A stretch of 64,000 nucleotides of DNA, from positions 1,067,001 through 1,131,000 of the forward strand of contig JASSKH010000040.1 in assembly GCA_031763025.1 (NCBI GenBank). Reading direction: 5' to 3'. This document shows, one piece after another, positions 13,101-28,100 of the stretch. The DNA is from Macrocystis pyrifera (taxonomy: Eukaryota > Sar > Phaeophyceae > Laminariales > Laminariaceae). Positions within the stretch are counted from its first letter, which is position 1; the number at the start of each line of letters is the position of its first letter. The position numbers and the translations under genes were made by a program. The notes below the pieces were generated by a model. It saw nothing but the letters and a program-made list of their open reading frames with translations, ran no database searches and was not told the DNA's origin.

Positions 13101-16100
13101 CCAAGATATTCGGCACAAAATCTCTATTACGGGGGACCACAGTAAATAGGACCATATATTATTAGCAAAAATAGTAAAATATTTAGTTTTTTGTGTGTAC
13201 TGTAGGTCCTATTTACTATGGTCCCCCGTAATAGTTGGTCCTTACAATATGCATCAGAGCGGTATGTATGCATCTAACGAACAGTGTCGTAATACAGTAG
13301 TGGTGTACCCCATTCTACGACCACCGCGTGACCAGCCCAAAAAACGTGGTGTTTTTCTCTCAACATGGTCCTATCTTTTGACCACGGAAAACATGACCTC
13401 ATGCTAAATTCAAGCGTTTTCTTTTGTCTCGTGACTGGGCCGATTCACCTGATCTTCTCTCGACTCTTGAGGCCTTGAAAACCGGATGGTCTCCACCCAT
13501 TTAGGACCGCAGTACCGTTTTGGGGGACAAAACTGCTTAGAACTTGTGCGCTTTGTCCCCAAAACGGGACTGCTGTTCAAGCGGTTTGCCCTATGAGGGT
13601 TAAAATAGGTTCAACACTGGTTGAGTGGCCCCCGCCAAGGGAGAACTATTTTTCCGCCTCAAAAAGCGCCAACCTCTGTTGTACAGCACGGCTTTGCTTG
13701 TGACGTACCACGGCTTTGCTTGTAACGTACCAGTCCACCCCCCACCTTGATACGGCCTCGGGCGTCCCCGACAATGACTTTCCTCCCTCTCGCTCCGAGG
13801 CACATGGAGAAGAGCTCGCTTTTTTGGCCCTCGGGTTCGTGCGGCGGCTGCCTGGCGTCCTCGCAGAGGAGCTCTCCCGTTGCCGCGTCCCACACTTTCA
13901 CCGCCCAAGCTTTTTTTTCGAACCGTAGAAAATAGTGAATGAAAGGGCGGTGGTATGCAGCTTATAAGGTAAAAGTGGCACTGCAGTATTACTTCACTAG
14001 CCTACCCGGATATCTTTCAAGGTGCACATATATATATGTATATATACCACTCCCCCGTCGGACGAAATCTCAAAACTGGTACGTGTCCTCGTCGACAACG
14101 GGGACACAGTGTAAATAAAACGCCTAGCGACGCATCTATATGGGGAAGGGAACGTCGACGAGATGTTTCCGAAAAATAGGCCGCCACATTATTTTTTGTG
14201 TCTGCCTGCCTCCCCCCGCCCCCACGGTTCGGAAAAAAAGTGGCTCTCAGGGTGTGTGCGTTGTCTCGCGCGCTCTGGCTCTGAACGCGAATATAAGAAC
14301 TGTTTTGACTCTGATATTACTATCGAACGGAGCTTGTATTCCCGGTGAGAGTGGTGTGCGATATTTAACCACGTGACAATAAGATAGACCATTGAGTAAT
14401 GGCGGGTCAACACCATTCAGGGAGCATCGAATGGGTCATGCGTGAGATACATACAGGTCTCGTGCTCGACAGGACTGAGGGCTTTTCTTACACCTCCGAC
14501 ATATCACAATCTATCTATCCATCTGTAGATAGATCATCTCGACCATCTAATCCTAACACACCGCCATGATGCGGCGTGGGGATCTGTGCGATGCTTATCC
14601 TATCCCAGCCCAGGTAACACGTCCTAGACCATGCAGACTGTGTCCCTCCCACCCGGCAACCTGAGCTGTGGAACACGCAACGGAACAAGGCATCTTTGCG
14701 CCTTGAAAGATCTACTGTATATAGATCGTCATCCTCATCGTCATCATCAAGTGCAAACCGATTTATCTGTCCGAGCTTTGCTAGGGTTTTCAATATATTT
14801 TTTTAAGTATTTTACTCATCCGCGCCGGAGGGTTAAAGAAACACCAACAACAAGCAGTACAGTACGACAACGAGCCGTCTACCACGGCGGCACATAAGGG
14901 GCTGCACATTTCAGATTTGTTTATGGTATTTTTCTTATTTCCTGGTCTTGCTTGTGTTGTTGTGTTCTCTTAATCGGTACACTGTCATTTCACCTGCTTG
15001 ACCCATGAAATTGCGATTATTATTGTTTTTTTTTGCTTTTGGGCTTTCTCTGTCTCACAGTCTGTGACCACATAATAATTAGTATCTCTCTAGGATAAGG
15101 AATCAGGACGGACACTAGGTGTACTGATGAAGCTGGGTAGAAACGACGATTTAATGTGAAGACAAGGCGCACACTCTTCGACCACAAAACACTTCTCTGG
15201 TGACGGAGCTCCTCAACTCGATGTGTATACATACTAAAATATCGTTTCCTGAAACCAAAATCATGGAATTAAGGAAACGCTGCACACCAGCAGCTCAAGT
15301 TAATTCATTATTTTCCCCCCACCCCCACCCTAACCCGTATACCAGGTACGTATTATTCATTACGTATACCTACCCCGCGCGGAATTGCATGCCGGGGTTG
15401 CTTGTAAACGTAGCTTACAGTGTTCTCAAAGTTTGGGCGCTGGGTGAATTACAGAGCGCCTCCGGTGGGGAGATTCAGAGAGTTTAGATGCCACCCCGAG
15501 GATACACGAAAAAAAAAACGAGCAAAAAACGAAGTACCTTCCTTCCCAAGTTCAGAATGAGAGGAGCAAACCAGAATGGTGGGGCTTTCTGATTTCTGGA
15601 CGAATACAACCGAAAGACATTTGTTTTTATGAATTGTGTGTGTACCCCTCCCCCTTCCCGTGCCCCTCGTCTGGGATTCCTCTTCTTCCACTCTTCTTTT
15701 CTCCCTCTTGTCTTGTTTTCTTCGCCTACAAGCGGCAACTTTTCGGCGTGAAACATCTTCTATGATTTCCGAAGGCACAGCCAAGTAGTTAGTATAGCCA
15801 CTGCCAGCGCAAGCCTGTGCTACAGTGCCAACTGCTAAGGGTGTACCAACTACGCAGATAACTTTACAAGCGGAGGTGGCGTTCTTCTTTTGGGGCTTTT
15901 CGAGTATACCCCTGGCTACTCCTGTACCGAACGTAGCATGTGCCCAACATGGCATGCCCCCGACGCTGCCGCCGCCGCACCTGATGCAGTAGTGAAGGTG
16001 AGATTAGTGATGTTGAAGAAAGCTGACAAGACCACCGTTTCGTCCGTGAGGCCGTCGCACTCATCCCGAAGCACCTACAATGGACCGTCAGATCATCACT

Positions 16101-19100
16101 GTCGTTGTCGTTACTATTATCGATATCATTGCGTTTTCCATCGGACAACGAATGTTTAGCACGAGCTTCAACGTTGATCATTCACATCGAAAAAAGAAAA
16201 CCAAGGGAATCAATAACAAAAAACAAACCTATTGACCCACAGTTGACTATTGGACTGCTGCAGTAGCTTCAACGTTGATCATTCATAAAACCTTCCCCCA
16301 AGGAAGAAGAAAGCCAAGGGGAATCAACACCAAGGAGGAAGCCTATGCACGATTATTTGCTCTATTCATTGTTTCAGGCACCACGATATACAATATGTAC
16401 CAGCGATAAGCAACAGGTGGGAGGGGGGAGGCGTTACACACACACGAACGCTGGCGGACAAGGGACGCGAGATGGAACACCCCGGGGCCGGCGCGAGGAG
16501 GAGGTGGAGGAGGAGGAGGAACCTTGCAGGCATGTTTCTACTTCGGCACGAATCAAGTTAAAACGTGCGGGGGCTTGATTGGATCGATCGATCGCGCGCC
16601 TTTTTCAACAGAGAGGGGGGCGGAACTGCCGGGATAATTGATTGACCATGCGCGGTTTTCAAGGGGGGGGGGGGGGAGACCGATTGATGTGTTGACCATA
16701 CTTGTTTTGCTAACCTTGTTTCGGGGACAAACGGCAGCGGTTGGAATGAGTTAGGCTCATGTTTTGTCGTTGTAAACAATCTTCTGTTCTTATTTTCTTA
16801 TTGCACGGCAATCGTCAGGTTGATCTATGCACGTATTTTCTCTGAAGGGCTGTTCACGAGTCAGGAGGTCTCCAAAACCTCACGAGTCGGTCGGATCCGT
16901 TCGGGCCAGGAGGCATTCGAAATCCTACGGGTCGGGTCGAGTCGGGTTGGGTCGGGGTAGGTAGATCCCATCCGACCCGACCCACGAGTTTAGACCCGAC
17001 CCGTGAAGCACCCCTGAAAAATAGGAACCATAGCACATTGCCACTCGCTGGGGAAAGGATGACCTCAACGATATGCTGTCAGTAGTTTTACTGACCATCC
17101 CGTTCGTTCGTCATTCGTGCTGGGCATTTTCCTGTGATCACATCACCATAGACGTATATATGGCGATGTCGTTTTTTTGGAAGAACAAAATATCGGCGAG
17201 TGCTCCCGGAATGTTTCCAGGTACAGCGCCATCGACGCTTACTCACGTTGCGGTGGGTGCGAGCGCGGAAGGAAGTATGAGTGGCACGGCGAGCTTTGCC
17301 CACACAGAGGGGGGCAGAACCCTACGTCGTCACATGCGACCGGCAGCAAGTGGCGAAGTGTCTCAGGTATAATATCTTGCATGTGTAGAATGAACCTCAT
17401 GAGTTGAAGTTACACCTCATTTGGATCAGGTTGCACCGCATACTTTTTGTAACGTATGGTATAACATACGGCTGATAAGATTACACACCCTCCTCTGGAC
17501 GAACGTCAAGGCTAAGGTTCTCGACAACAACGGGGACGAGAGTCTAAACAAACGCCGAGCGACGCACGCACGTCCATGGAAAACTCTTGATGGTATGTTT
17601 TCAGAGCCACCATTTCCGTTGTGTGCGCCCCTTAAGGCATGTTTTGGAGAAAATAGGCTCTGAAATTCACCCGAGGGGGCGTGTTATCGTATCACCCGGG
17701 TGATACGGTGTCTTATGTTATCACAGGTGTGATAGGGGGTGTGTTATCTTATTACACGTGTGATACGGTGTAATCTTATCCCCCGTGTGATACGGTGTTT
17801 TCTTTTCACCCGCGTGCTACGGTATTATCTTATCACACGTGTGATACGGTGTAATCTTATCCCCCGTGTGATATGGTGTGTTGTCTGATCACACGTGTGA
17901 TACGGTGTGACCTCATCCCCCGTGTGATACAGGTGTGTTATTTTATCACCCGTTTGATCAGGCAATCACCCGTGTGATACGGTATACTTTTATGCGTACA
18001 ACACAGTACTGTTGTAGCATGTACGTATATGCGAGTGGATGTCTACTGTGGAGCTTGGATTCGTCCTCGCTGGCCGCTACACACAAGTACCATATTTTAC
18101 CGACAGAGTGGGCACCACGGAGGGCCCCGCCCGTCTCTTCTGCCCCCCCGGTGCAAGCCTCGCAAGTACTACAGCAGCAGTACAGAATTACACTAGCTGC
18201 CGGGGGCTCACCTCGAAACTGTCGACAGTCCTCCCGCCGACAAGAACTCGCTTGTGGGGGGGACTCACCGTCATGCACGTCAGAAGGGGCTCCTGCGTGG
18301 ACAGACAAAACAGGCAACAATTCATCGTATGTTATTAATTTTATCATTATGATTACTGTAGTATTACTTTGGTCGCCATCCGACAATGTTTAGCGTTTGT
18401 CAATCGCAAACAAATAACGAAGAAATATATCGTAGCGTTGGTGAATATATCTAAGTATTTATACATACATAATATTCACTATTAATACTAGCCGATATAT
18501 ATATATATATTATATGGCGTGTGCCTCCTAGGTGGAAACTAAGTGGGTGTCTGGAATTAGTATGAGCTAATAGCATATGGTGCAAATTGTCTTGACGGAA
18601 TCCCCGTAGGCGTGTGTGCGCAGCTCCTGAGTTAGATCCGGCAGCCAGCCGCAGAGGTAGGCACTCCAGCCGGCCGATGTCGAACCGACTGGTTGCTGTT
18701 CAAATGTCAGCTCTCAGAAGAACGTAAGAATGAAAATGGCGCTCATGGCCAGTGTGGATTATCGGCCTTGTCCAACATGAAAGGGGATGAGAGAAGAGAA
18801 GTGAAGAGACGTGTGCGTCTGCACGGTCGATTGATCACGGAGCTCTCAAGTCTCAAGACCTTCAGCATGCAGCGAAAACTAAAACTCGAACAAGAAACGT
18901 CGGCTGAACCCGAAACGGTATTTCGGGGTCCTGCCGCCTGTAAATCCGAGATGACTGATCCAACGGAGTTCCACCGCATACTACTGCTTGTACTGCCATA
19001 CACGGTAGCATGTTGTACTGCTACTGTGGCCTACTCGCCACAGGCGACTATGTTACCGATCAGCGACTCGGTACAGGCTGTTGGCTACTGCTGGGTAACA

Positions 19101-22100
19101 TGGTAGCTATCCTTAACAAGTCACACTGATAGAACAGGGTCTCCTAACAAAAACGATCAAATTCGTTCATCACGCTAAACAATTGGTTTTACCCGCTCCC
19201 ATCGTCACGCAAACCTTGGGACCCGCGCGGGTCTCACTATACACATATTAGACAGACATACTCAGCACGATATTACTTTATACGCTAACTACTACGACGC
19301 CGTTACTGGCCGTAGGTTTTCTGAAAGGATAGTTGAACAGCAGTGTTACTTATCATTGTTTGTTTCTGAAACGCATTCCAAACTGCCATGATGTTGTACT
19401 GCCCAAAGGTTGAATTAACAGTTGAAGGCAGGTTTCTTACAAACGCAGGGCCGGCGACGGGGGACCGAGGAGGAAGGTGCACACGCTGTCGCCGCCCTAT
19501 GAATAGTACCGGGGTGCCCGCTTTGTGCCGACGATAGTTATGCCGTCGGGCACGGAGGGTGCCACAGCGAGGGGCGCCAGGGTGAATGGTTCATAGCGTC
19601 GCGACTGTCGTGACGAGCACTATGAGAAGGATAATATGGCGCGAGACAACTGTTCTGATCAGTGTCAAGCGTCGGGTTTATTTGTATGGGCAGAGGGTAA
19701 GACTTCACTAGCTCCTCTGAGCGCATCTTATAGGGGCAGGAAGGATCCCTTGTGTGGGAACGCCTTCGGTCTCGGGTAAAGAGCCAGCAACTTAGTTCCG
19801 GGAACACCCGGTTTATACTAAACACCACCAAGTGAACCCAAAAACGTTAAAGTTAAGTGATCTGCGATACCCATCCTATCAACCCCCAGCCCCCAACGCC
19901 CTGCCTTGCCCGTCGTGCCCGTTGCCGTATCTGGTGCTTCGTTGATTGTTTACTCTGGCTGCTTGCAACTACCGCCTTGCATCGAATCGCTTTCTGCGTG
20001 ACCCGATCTTCCCTGCTCGAGGGCACTTTCTTGAACTCTCAAACAACAGGTGAGCGGAGCCTCACAGATCTAGCGAGCGCGGATCCTTTTAGGGTCTGAG
20101 AGCTGTACCCTGCTGTATCAGTTTGTGTCGGAGAGAGACCATAAGTATTACCCGAGAGAAACATGCCTAGGCCCTGTTGTCTCTACGTATCCCAGACGGT
20201 TACGCACAACCATCTCGTACACCTCGAGCATTCAACCCGACTGGCAGCTGTTTCCGGCACCACCGCGGTCGGACGATAACGTAACCGAAGGTGGATATGC
20301 AAACCCACGGTCAAGGCGTGTGCGGATGGGGGGATGGGGGGCGTTCTTATACTTGGGGGCTGTTATGAAAACCAAGCAAAATTTAGACCATAGGAGGGGA
20401 GGGGGTACTCATGTCATGCGTGGCCGTAGTCGTATCACCATAGACCCTCGCACCCCCACATTGCCGGGACGGAGCACGTCGTCGGGTTTTCACCGAACAG
20501 GTAGACATTTGCTTGCACCGAGCGCGAAGCGCCGTGGGGTTTCCGATGAGTCGCATGAAGAGGTGTGGTTTTAGCATCATCCTCAGATCCTCAGCTTGTC
20601 AGCGAGCAAAACAATTTGTCATTCTGTTGCAAGGTCCTTGCTCAGTCAGCTTACCATTATATTGTTTTGACCGAGTTTGGCGGTGTCACGCCCGCGCGCG
20701 ATCATCATCTACTGTAACAATCGACGTTCCTACTGTACAAGGAAACACAAGGAAGAGGGAGCTTCAAGTGTGGGCGGCGTCGACCATTGTACCTGCCTAG
20801 CATGGTCCCGTACGTAGCGGAGCCCTATTCTACCATCTACTATATCGTCGCCCGTGCGAAAAAAACCCGAAATGGATACAATATGTCTTAGGAGGGGGGG
20901 GGGGTTCCCTTTGGTCTCGAATATTCGTCGCCTCAGTCGTTTTAAAACTCATGGGCAATCAGGAAAGACTCTTCATGGATCGGGTCGGGTCGGGTCGAGT
21001 CGTCGCAAAGCGATTGTTTTGAGCTGTCCGCATAACTCTGACCCAACCCGACCCTGGAGAATTTGTGCAACTGGCCGACCAGACCCGACCCGACCCGACC
21101 TGACCCGTGAGGTTCTGAAAACCTCCTGACCCGACCCGCGGGTGGGGGTCATGATCCATGAAGAACAAAGCCATGATGTTTTTTACGCCGCAGATCTTGT
21201 CGCAGGACAGCAATGTTCACTACCTATTAACAACCCCTTGGAAGATACGAAAAACCGTGGCAGGTACGGCGGGTATCCTGATCAAAACCGTCAAGAAAAT
21301 GAGTGAGGGCGCGCTTCATTCAGACCACGACTATTACGGGGGGGCTCATACATAGTACTCAGAACCCACCATGGACCAAGCAAACCACTTTATGGACCAT
21401 ATTCGGTTCTGATGATCACATACGGATAATAGCATCATGGCGAAGGGCATGTAAGGACGGCTGGAGCTTAGTTCTGAACACCAAAACGCTCAGTATATTT
21501 CCCTCGAGAGTGGTGTGTATGATGATCCTTGCGCTGTAGATTCGGGTACACCCCCACGCCCCCAACTTCAGCAGCAGCAGCCCGGGTTTGTAGGACCGAT
21601 GGGATCGAGTGATTTACCACGTATCCTCATTACAACAAGGGTGGGCGTACTTATTCATTCCTTGCCTTTGTCATTTAGACCATTGACAACGCATGCCTTT
21701 CGAGACGGAGCATCGTTCCTACTCTTAATATAGCATGGGGGGGGAGAAGGTCGTGTTCCTTGCTTTTTTCTCACCCGCGTTGCAGGCGAACTGCAATAGT
21801 TGGCCGGTTTCTTCGACGCTCGTCCGTCCTCCCTCGGAGCTTTGGAGGTGAAGGTTTCCACACACGAGAATGTTCGAAGGTCCCACAGCTTACAGTCTCC
21901 GTCTTCGTCCGCTGTGATCAACTACATTTTTTGTTTTTCGTGTGGCATTGCGTTTCGCCGGGGGATGGCAGGGGGGAGCGGGGACGGGGCGGGGATGAAC
22001 AAGCAGAGCGGGAAGATGGAACGAGGCCCGTCCGTGGCTTAATTCCATTTGTAGAACTGCGTCAATCACTTCTTGGAGTTCAATTACTTAAGCTACTAAC

Positions 22101-25100
22101 CTTCCGTTGTCATCTAGCTTCTAACCTTCCGTTGTGATGTTGTAGCAGGATCTGTGCAGTAGCATAGGTTCAACCCAGGAAACATGTGCTAGATCGTGCA
22201 GATTGTACGGCTCCCACGCGGCAACATGAGCTAGATCATACAGATCATACAGATCATACAGATCATACAGATTATACAGATAAAAAACTATCTTCCCTGA
22301 AAGATCTAGATCATGAAGTGGGAAATATCTATCTGATATGCCCAGCGTGCAAAATAGTTTTGAATTTGATTGGGATACGGTTTGCACCGGTGAAGGGGTC
22401 ACATGGCCGAAGTATCACGCAGCTTGCTCGCAAAGCTGAAAATATATCGAACATCAAATCGGTCAAGCTAGCTCACAACAGATATAGTGATAAAAAAAAA
22501 AATTAAATGTCGGTGCAGCAAGTTCAAGAGGGACAGGCTGCTGTGAATCAAGGTGGTGCTGTAGATCGATGCTTCTCGTACAGTTTTTAACCGACACCGG
22601 CACGTATTCACTGAAGTCTAGATGAAAGGAGAAGCAAACACTATACACTATCATCGGTAGTTTTGCGTGGGGTCACTCTTCGACAAGGAGTACGCTGTTT
22701 CTGCGTCCCCTACACAAACGGTACCACTACTCCGCACAAAGCAGCAGGACCTTGCATCCGTGCTCGTAATGTTTATCCCTCACGTGCGGTACACCTAAAG
22801 CTGATCATTCATTCAAAATGACACCAAGCCAAACACAGTATTACATCCTCCTACCGGGCTGTCGGCGCCCCCTCCGACCCCCCCTCCCACCTCCCCCACA
22901 AGTGACCACACCGGAAAAAAAAAATAACTCATTGAAGTTGTCATCCATGTCCAATTCCGCCTCACAAGCGGTTCTTATTAGGATGCAGCTCACCCTTCAT
23001 GCGACTCGCCGGACACCTCACGGCGCTTCGCGCTTGGTGCAAGCAATGTCTGCCTGGTCGGTGAAAACCCGACATGCTCCGTCCCGGCATTGTAGGGATG
23101 TAAGGGTCTATTATCCATACGACTACGGCCATGCATGATATCGAGCACACCCCCCCTACATATTATATATAGGTTGGGCTGGTGCTCCATGTGGAAAGGA
23201 ATGCGTGGGCAATGGTCAAATTACTAAGGCAAGAAATAAATGAATAGGCCCCCTATATATTATATATAGGTTACGTTGGCGTCGGTTGGCAACGACACTG
23301 TAAAACATGCCGCTCACTGCTTGAGCTAGACGACCAGGGTATCGTTTTTGTTGTTTGGTTGTTGTTTTGGCGATCCGTCATAGCTGGTGGTCGAGTCAGA
23401 TCATTTGTGCGGGGTGGAGGACCTTCACTCCGCACAAGGGAAATGATCGTATCACGTAGTGTTTATATGGTAAGGCACGAAAGAGGCAGTTACATAGCAC
23501 TCCCATTGCTGTCTCTGGAAGTGGCCACACCGGAATTTAAACGAGCTCATCGAAGCTGTCATCCGTATGCAAGTCCGCCTCACAAGCAGTTCTTAGTAGG
23601 AAGAAGCTCACCCTTTATGCGACTCGCCGGACACCTCACGGCGCTTCGCGCTTGGTGGAAGAAATGTCTGCCTGGTCGGTGAGAACCCGACGTGCTCCGT
23701 CCCGGCATTGTAGGGATGCGAGGGTTATGGTCATATGACTACGGCCATGCATGATATCGAGTACACCTCCCACACACACCCCTACCCCACCACGACCCCC
23801 ACCTCCACCCCACTATCCCCCTCTCATCACCCCCCCCCCTCTGTGTTGGGATGCGAGGGTCTGTGGTCATATGACTACGGCCATGCATAATAATGAGTAC
23901 ACCCCCCCCCTCTCGCACCTCCCTCCTAGCACTCCCAGCCCCCCCCAACCTTGCATGACAATGAATACACCGCCCCCCCGACAGTTTTTTTCACTGTCGG
24001 CGACGCCCGCTCCCCACCCCCCCCTCCCCGCTGCCCCCCCCCCCCGTGCGATGGCGTTTTCGTTGAGGGTCACTTGCCTGAGAGGTGCCTGCGAGATGCT
24101 CTACCCCGACGATGGGCGCAGAGTGGCCGTGCAGGCGGCTGATGGGGTTCGACACGTAAGGGTTGTTGATAACAAGATCGTAGCAAAACCCGCCCGAGAC
24201 GATCAGGCGGTGGTCCGGGCAGTATGCTACGTGTCGCACGCCCTGTGTTATCACCACACACGCCACACGGAATGAGGAGCACCAAGTAAAATGAGAGAGA
24301 GAGAGGGGGGGGGGGGGAGGGAGGGAGGGTGTCTATCGTCTGATCTGGTCCGGTCCGGTCTGATCTGGTCTGATCTGGTCTGGTCTGGTCTGGTCTGGTC
24401 TGATTGGGCTGGGCGAAGTCAGGGGCGAGCAATCGCGAACTGTTCACATTTGAAAAAAAAAAAAAAAAAACACCCACCTCTCACCTGTGAGATCGACTTT
24501 GTCGTAGAAAGTCACAAAATGCTGCAAAGATGCGCGCGGTCCTGCGGTCGCACTTGCCACGGGGTGTATGAACCTCTAGTCAGGATTGACTTTCAATGAT
24601 AAAGTCGATCTAAGTTACACCCTCCTCTAAAGGGGGAGGGCGGGTGTCTGTGGTCTATGGTCTATTGAAATATGGGCGTCGAGGTTTATATCTATGCTGA
24701 TGTACAGTACCTACGCTAGTGGGTGTTGGGCACCGAAAGGGATGCCGGTAGTTGTATGTCATCCATTCCCACAGCGCCGAGATCTAGTTACATGGTCTTC
24801 CTGGGCCTGGCGAGGCAGAGGGCGGTCGCGATTTGCATGCGAACCGTTAGGTCACACTGCCTGCACCGGGGGTGGTCCTCGCGCGGCTGGCCGGGTCACC
24901 AGGCATTGCCGTACGGTAGATGTCACGCACTTTTATTTTTACTCAGACTCCATAATACTAGGTTAATCGATTCTCCGACCTGTATACATGAGCGTAAAGT
25001 CCTAGGTGTTCTTCACATGAAACTGTCCTTTTTCAACCATCGACAAACCAGCACACCCGCGCAGTGTCCGTCACGATTCTTCCTTTCTAGAGAGATGCCA

Positions 25101-28100
25101 GCTCTGTGGCCACACACTGCGAAACCAGTAAAATAGGGTGGGGACCAAAAGGCATCGTGGAGAGGTGGGCTCCCAGTTTCGTCGGATGCACCAAAGCACC
25201 GTATGATGTGCATGAGGGCCGTCGTCGAGCGAGACGGGCGGCGCTTTCTTCTTCCGTGAAGGGGGGGTGTAAAGAAATCAGAACCAAATGTGGCGTGAAA
25301 GCATACGGGGTGTACATGAGTTTGGGGTCCATCATGGGTTCTGCATACCACAGAATATCCCCTCGTAATAGTTTTTACTCTCATCTCCTTGTTGTGCCGC
25401 CTTTTGGATGGAACTCCTTGTATGACAGCCAAGAGAAAACGCAGGCTCTGACGAGATCAACACTGCTAGATACCTGGTAGATGCCGAAGTATATATGTGT
25501 GTTTATGGGATGGGGAAAAAGAAGGTGGAGATGTTAGAACGCGGAGAGGGAAGGGGTTTGGGCTGTATCTACTAATTGAATTCGCGGAAGAGGGACACAA
25601 AATGTCCTTGAAAAATAAAATCGGTCCCCGACTGACACATGCCATTATCTTCACAAAAAAACTATGAGAAAAACGCCTAAATTTTGAAGAATTTACCCTA
25701 ACTCAACACATTCATGTTTTGTTTCCACCTTCGAGGCACACAACACATCGCTTCTACTCCCAAGACGCACACACGATACAGAGCCGGTCTGCGCGTGCCA
25801 TGTTCGCCAAGATGGCAATAGTGTTGTACCAGGCACTACAGCAGGGTCACCGCACCACCATCGTCCTCTCTTCTATTGAATCCTGTCGTACAAAGTTCAC
25901 CTCATCGTTAGCTCGTGCTTGCCCCAAATTCTAAGCCGTGTGTTGGCGGTCACCGACAATCGGGTCTAAGCGTACGCACCAGCCTCGAGCTGGTACACAC
26001 GATAGTCGCCAAATGCGTAATAGACATTTGTTGCTGTTGTTCTCACATGAACTCTCAAAGCAAGGAACCCGTGGTCACACAAAGTGTGCTGGAGTCCTAC
26101 TAATAGGAAGATCCGAAAGAAACATAAAAATATATTTAGACAGGCATATCTAATGACAAAAAACAGAACCAGAGTGGTTGTAGTGACCCCGACAAATGAC
26201 CCAGGTGCTGTATGATGCATATACATATATATATATATACGTATGTACATACTTTGAGTATAAATATATCCTATGATGCAGGCCATCAAACCTTCGAGTG
26301 TCCGAGCAGCGTAATCTTCAGCCCACGCGTGTTGATGTCCCACAGCTTGACCGTGCGGTCCATGCTGCACGACGCCACCGTGTCGGTGCCTGTTAATAGA
26401 TCAAATGTCCGGGTTTTTAGTGACTTGGAGGCACTTGTGTCTGTTGTGAGGTCGTGTTGGGCATTCGACTGGTGCTACAATAGTAGGGAGGCCGCTTTCA
26501 TGCTCCTATGTTTTCAGTCGGTGAGAGCCACTCGGCCGAGTGACCATTTTATTTCTTGCCATTCTTGGGTCTTCGTTAATATTTTGTGTTGTTCGCGATG
26601 TTCGTCGACGAGAGACTGTTTGTCGCTCTGCGGCAACAAAATATTGTTGCCGTCCAATTTTGAGTGAGATTAGATACAGAGCCAGTCGTCCGCGTGAAAG
26701 TAAGCACCGTGGTGGAAATGACGGCATCACCCTCCCCCCCCCCGGCTACCGTAGACAGTCATGGATGGGTCGATTTTGTGCAAGTATGGTTGAGAAAATG
26801 TCCAATATTGCGCATTATGTGGTCTTCAGTGCGCCTCAGACGTAAACGTTGACGTTTCGCACCTCGGACAGACCACCAGTCCCTTCTGCGTGATGTAGAT
26901 CTTTGAGGGCATATGTATAGACCTATACACACCTGATCTGTATGATCTGTATGATCTGTATGATCTGTATGATGTGTACGATCTATATGATCTAGCTCGT
27001 GTTGTCGGGTGGGAGCCTTACAACCTGCATGATATTAAGGCCATGTTACCTGGATTGGATCTATCTGCCCTATAAGGCAGATCCTGCACAACCTCCCACA
27101 ACGGCAGGTGAGAAACTACAGTAGATGATCTACAAATAGATAGATCAGGTAGATCATGATCTCGCTGAGGTGTGACAAGGTTTGCAGCGGTGTGCTTGGT
27201 AAGGTATGCACTGCAATTTAGGGTACCCGGGGAACCTTCCCCGTCAGGTACAGCCTACCAACGAGTACGTTGTCGTTCTTGTTGCTGCTGTCTTCACATT
27301 AATTTGTTCTTTTCGAGCCAACGAAACCAGTTCACCCGGCTTCCGTCCTCCAGCAATTCTCCATCCTATAGAAAGATACAAATTATGTGGTCACAGACCA
27401 TTTGTGTGAGACAGCAAAAACAAAACTAATCGCACTTGAGTGAAAGCATAAGCGAGGTGCCAACGCATGTATGTGCCTATACCAACGTCTTCCAATACCG
27501 TACATGTCCGTCGTGAAACTTACACAACCTGGGAGCGAGGCGGTATACACAGGTAGTCAGGGTAGCTTTTGGTATACAATAATAAAGCCAAATGCCTATC
27601 ATATCCGTGTTTTTGACGCAGACGTAAGCATGCTCCACTTTCGACGGTTAAGTGGTTGTAAGGCATACGCAGCCAAGACACACGGTTTGGTCGCGGAGAG
27701 TTTCCAGTCTATGACCTAAACAGTCCAAAGCCCCACCCGACGATGCTCCTAAAAACACTACACCAAAATAGCACCAAAGACTTCTTACGTATCGGACAAA
27801 TCATGATATATCTATCTACAGCAGATCACGGTCTGTCTATCTATCTATTTATATATCTATCTATCTACAGCAGATGATCTAGTTCCTCACCTGCCGTTGT
27901 GACAGGTAGCGCAGGATGTGCCTTATAGGGCAGATAGATCCAACCCAGGAAACATGTGCTGGACCTTGCAGATTATACAGCTCCCACGCGGCAACATAAT
28001 GAGCTAAAAAAACGTACAAAATCGGGCGTGTATCTCTGCCTTGAAAAATCCACTGTTGTTGTAAGTGGGAATCGATCGTGTCATGTATACCTACGGTATG

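Noticed and set aside
17191-17340. Candidate extra exon ending at CGCAAC|gtgagt
   Set aside because: The neighbouring exons at 18212 and 15981 already join in phase, so no exon is needed here.
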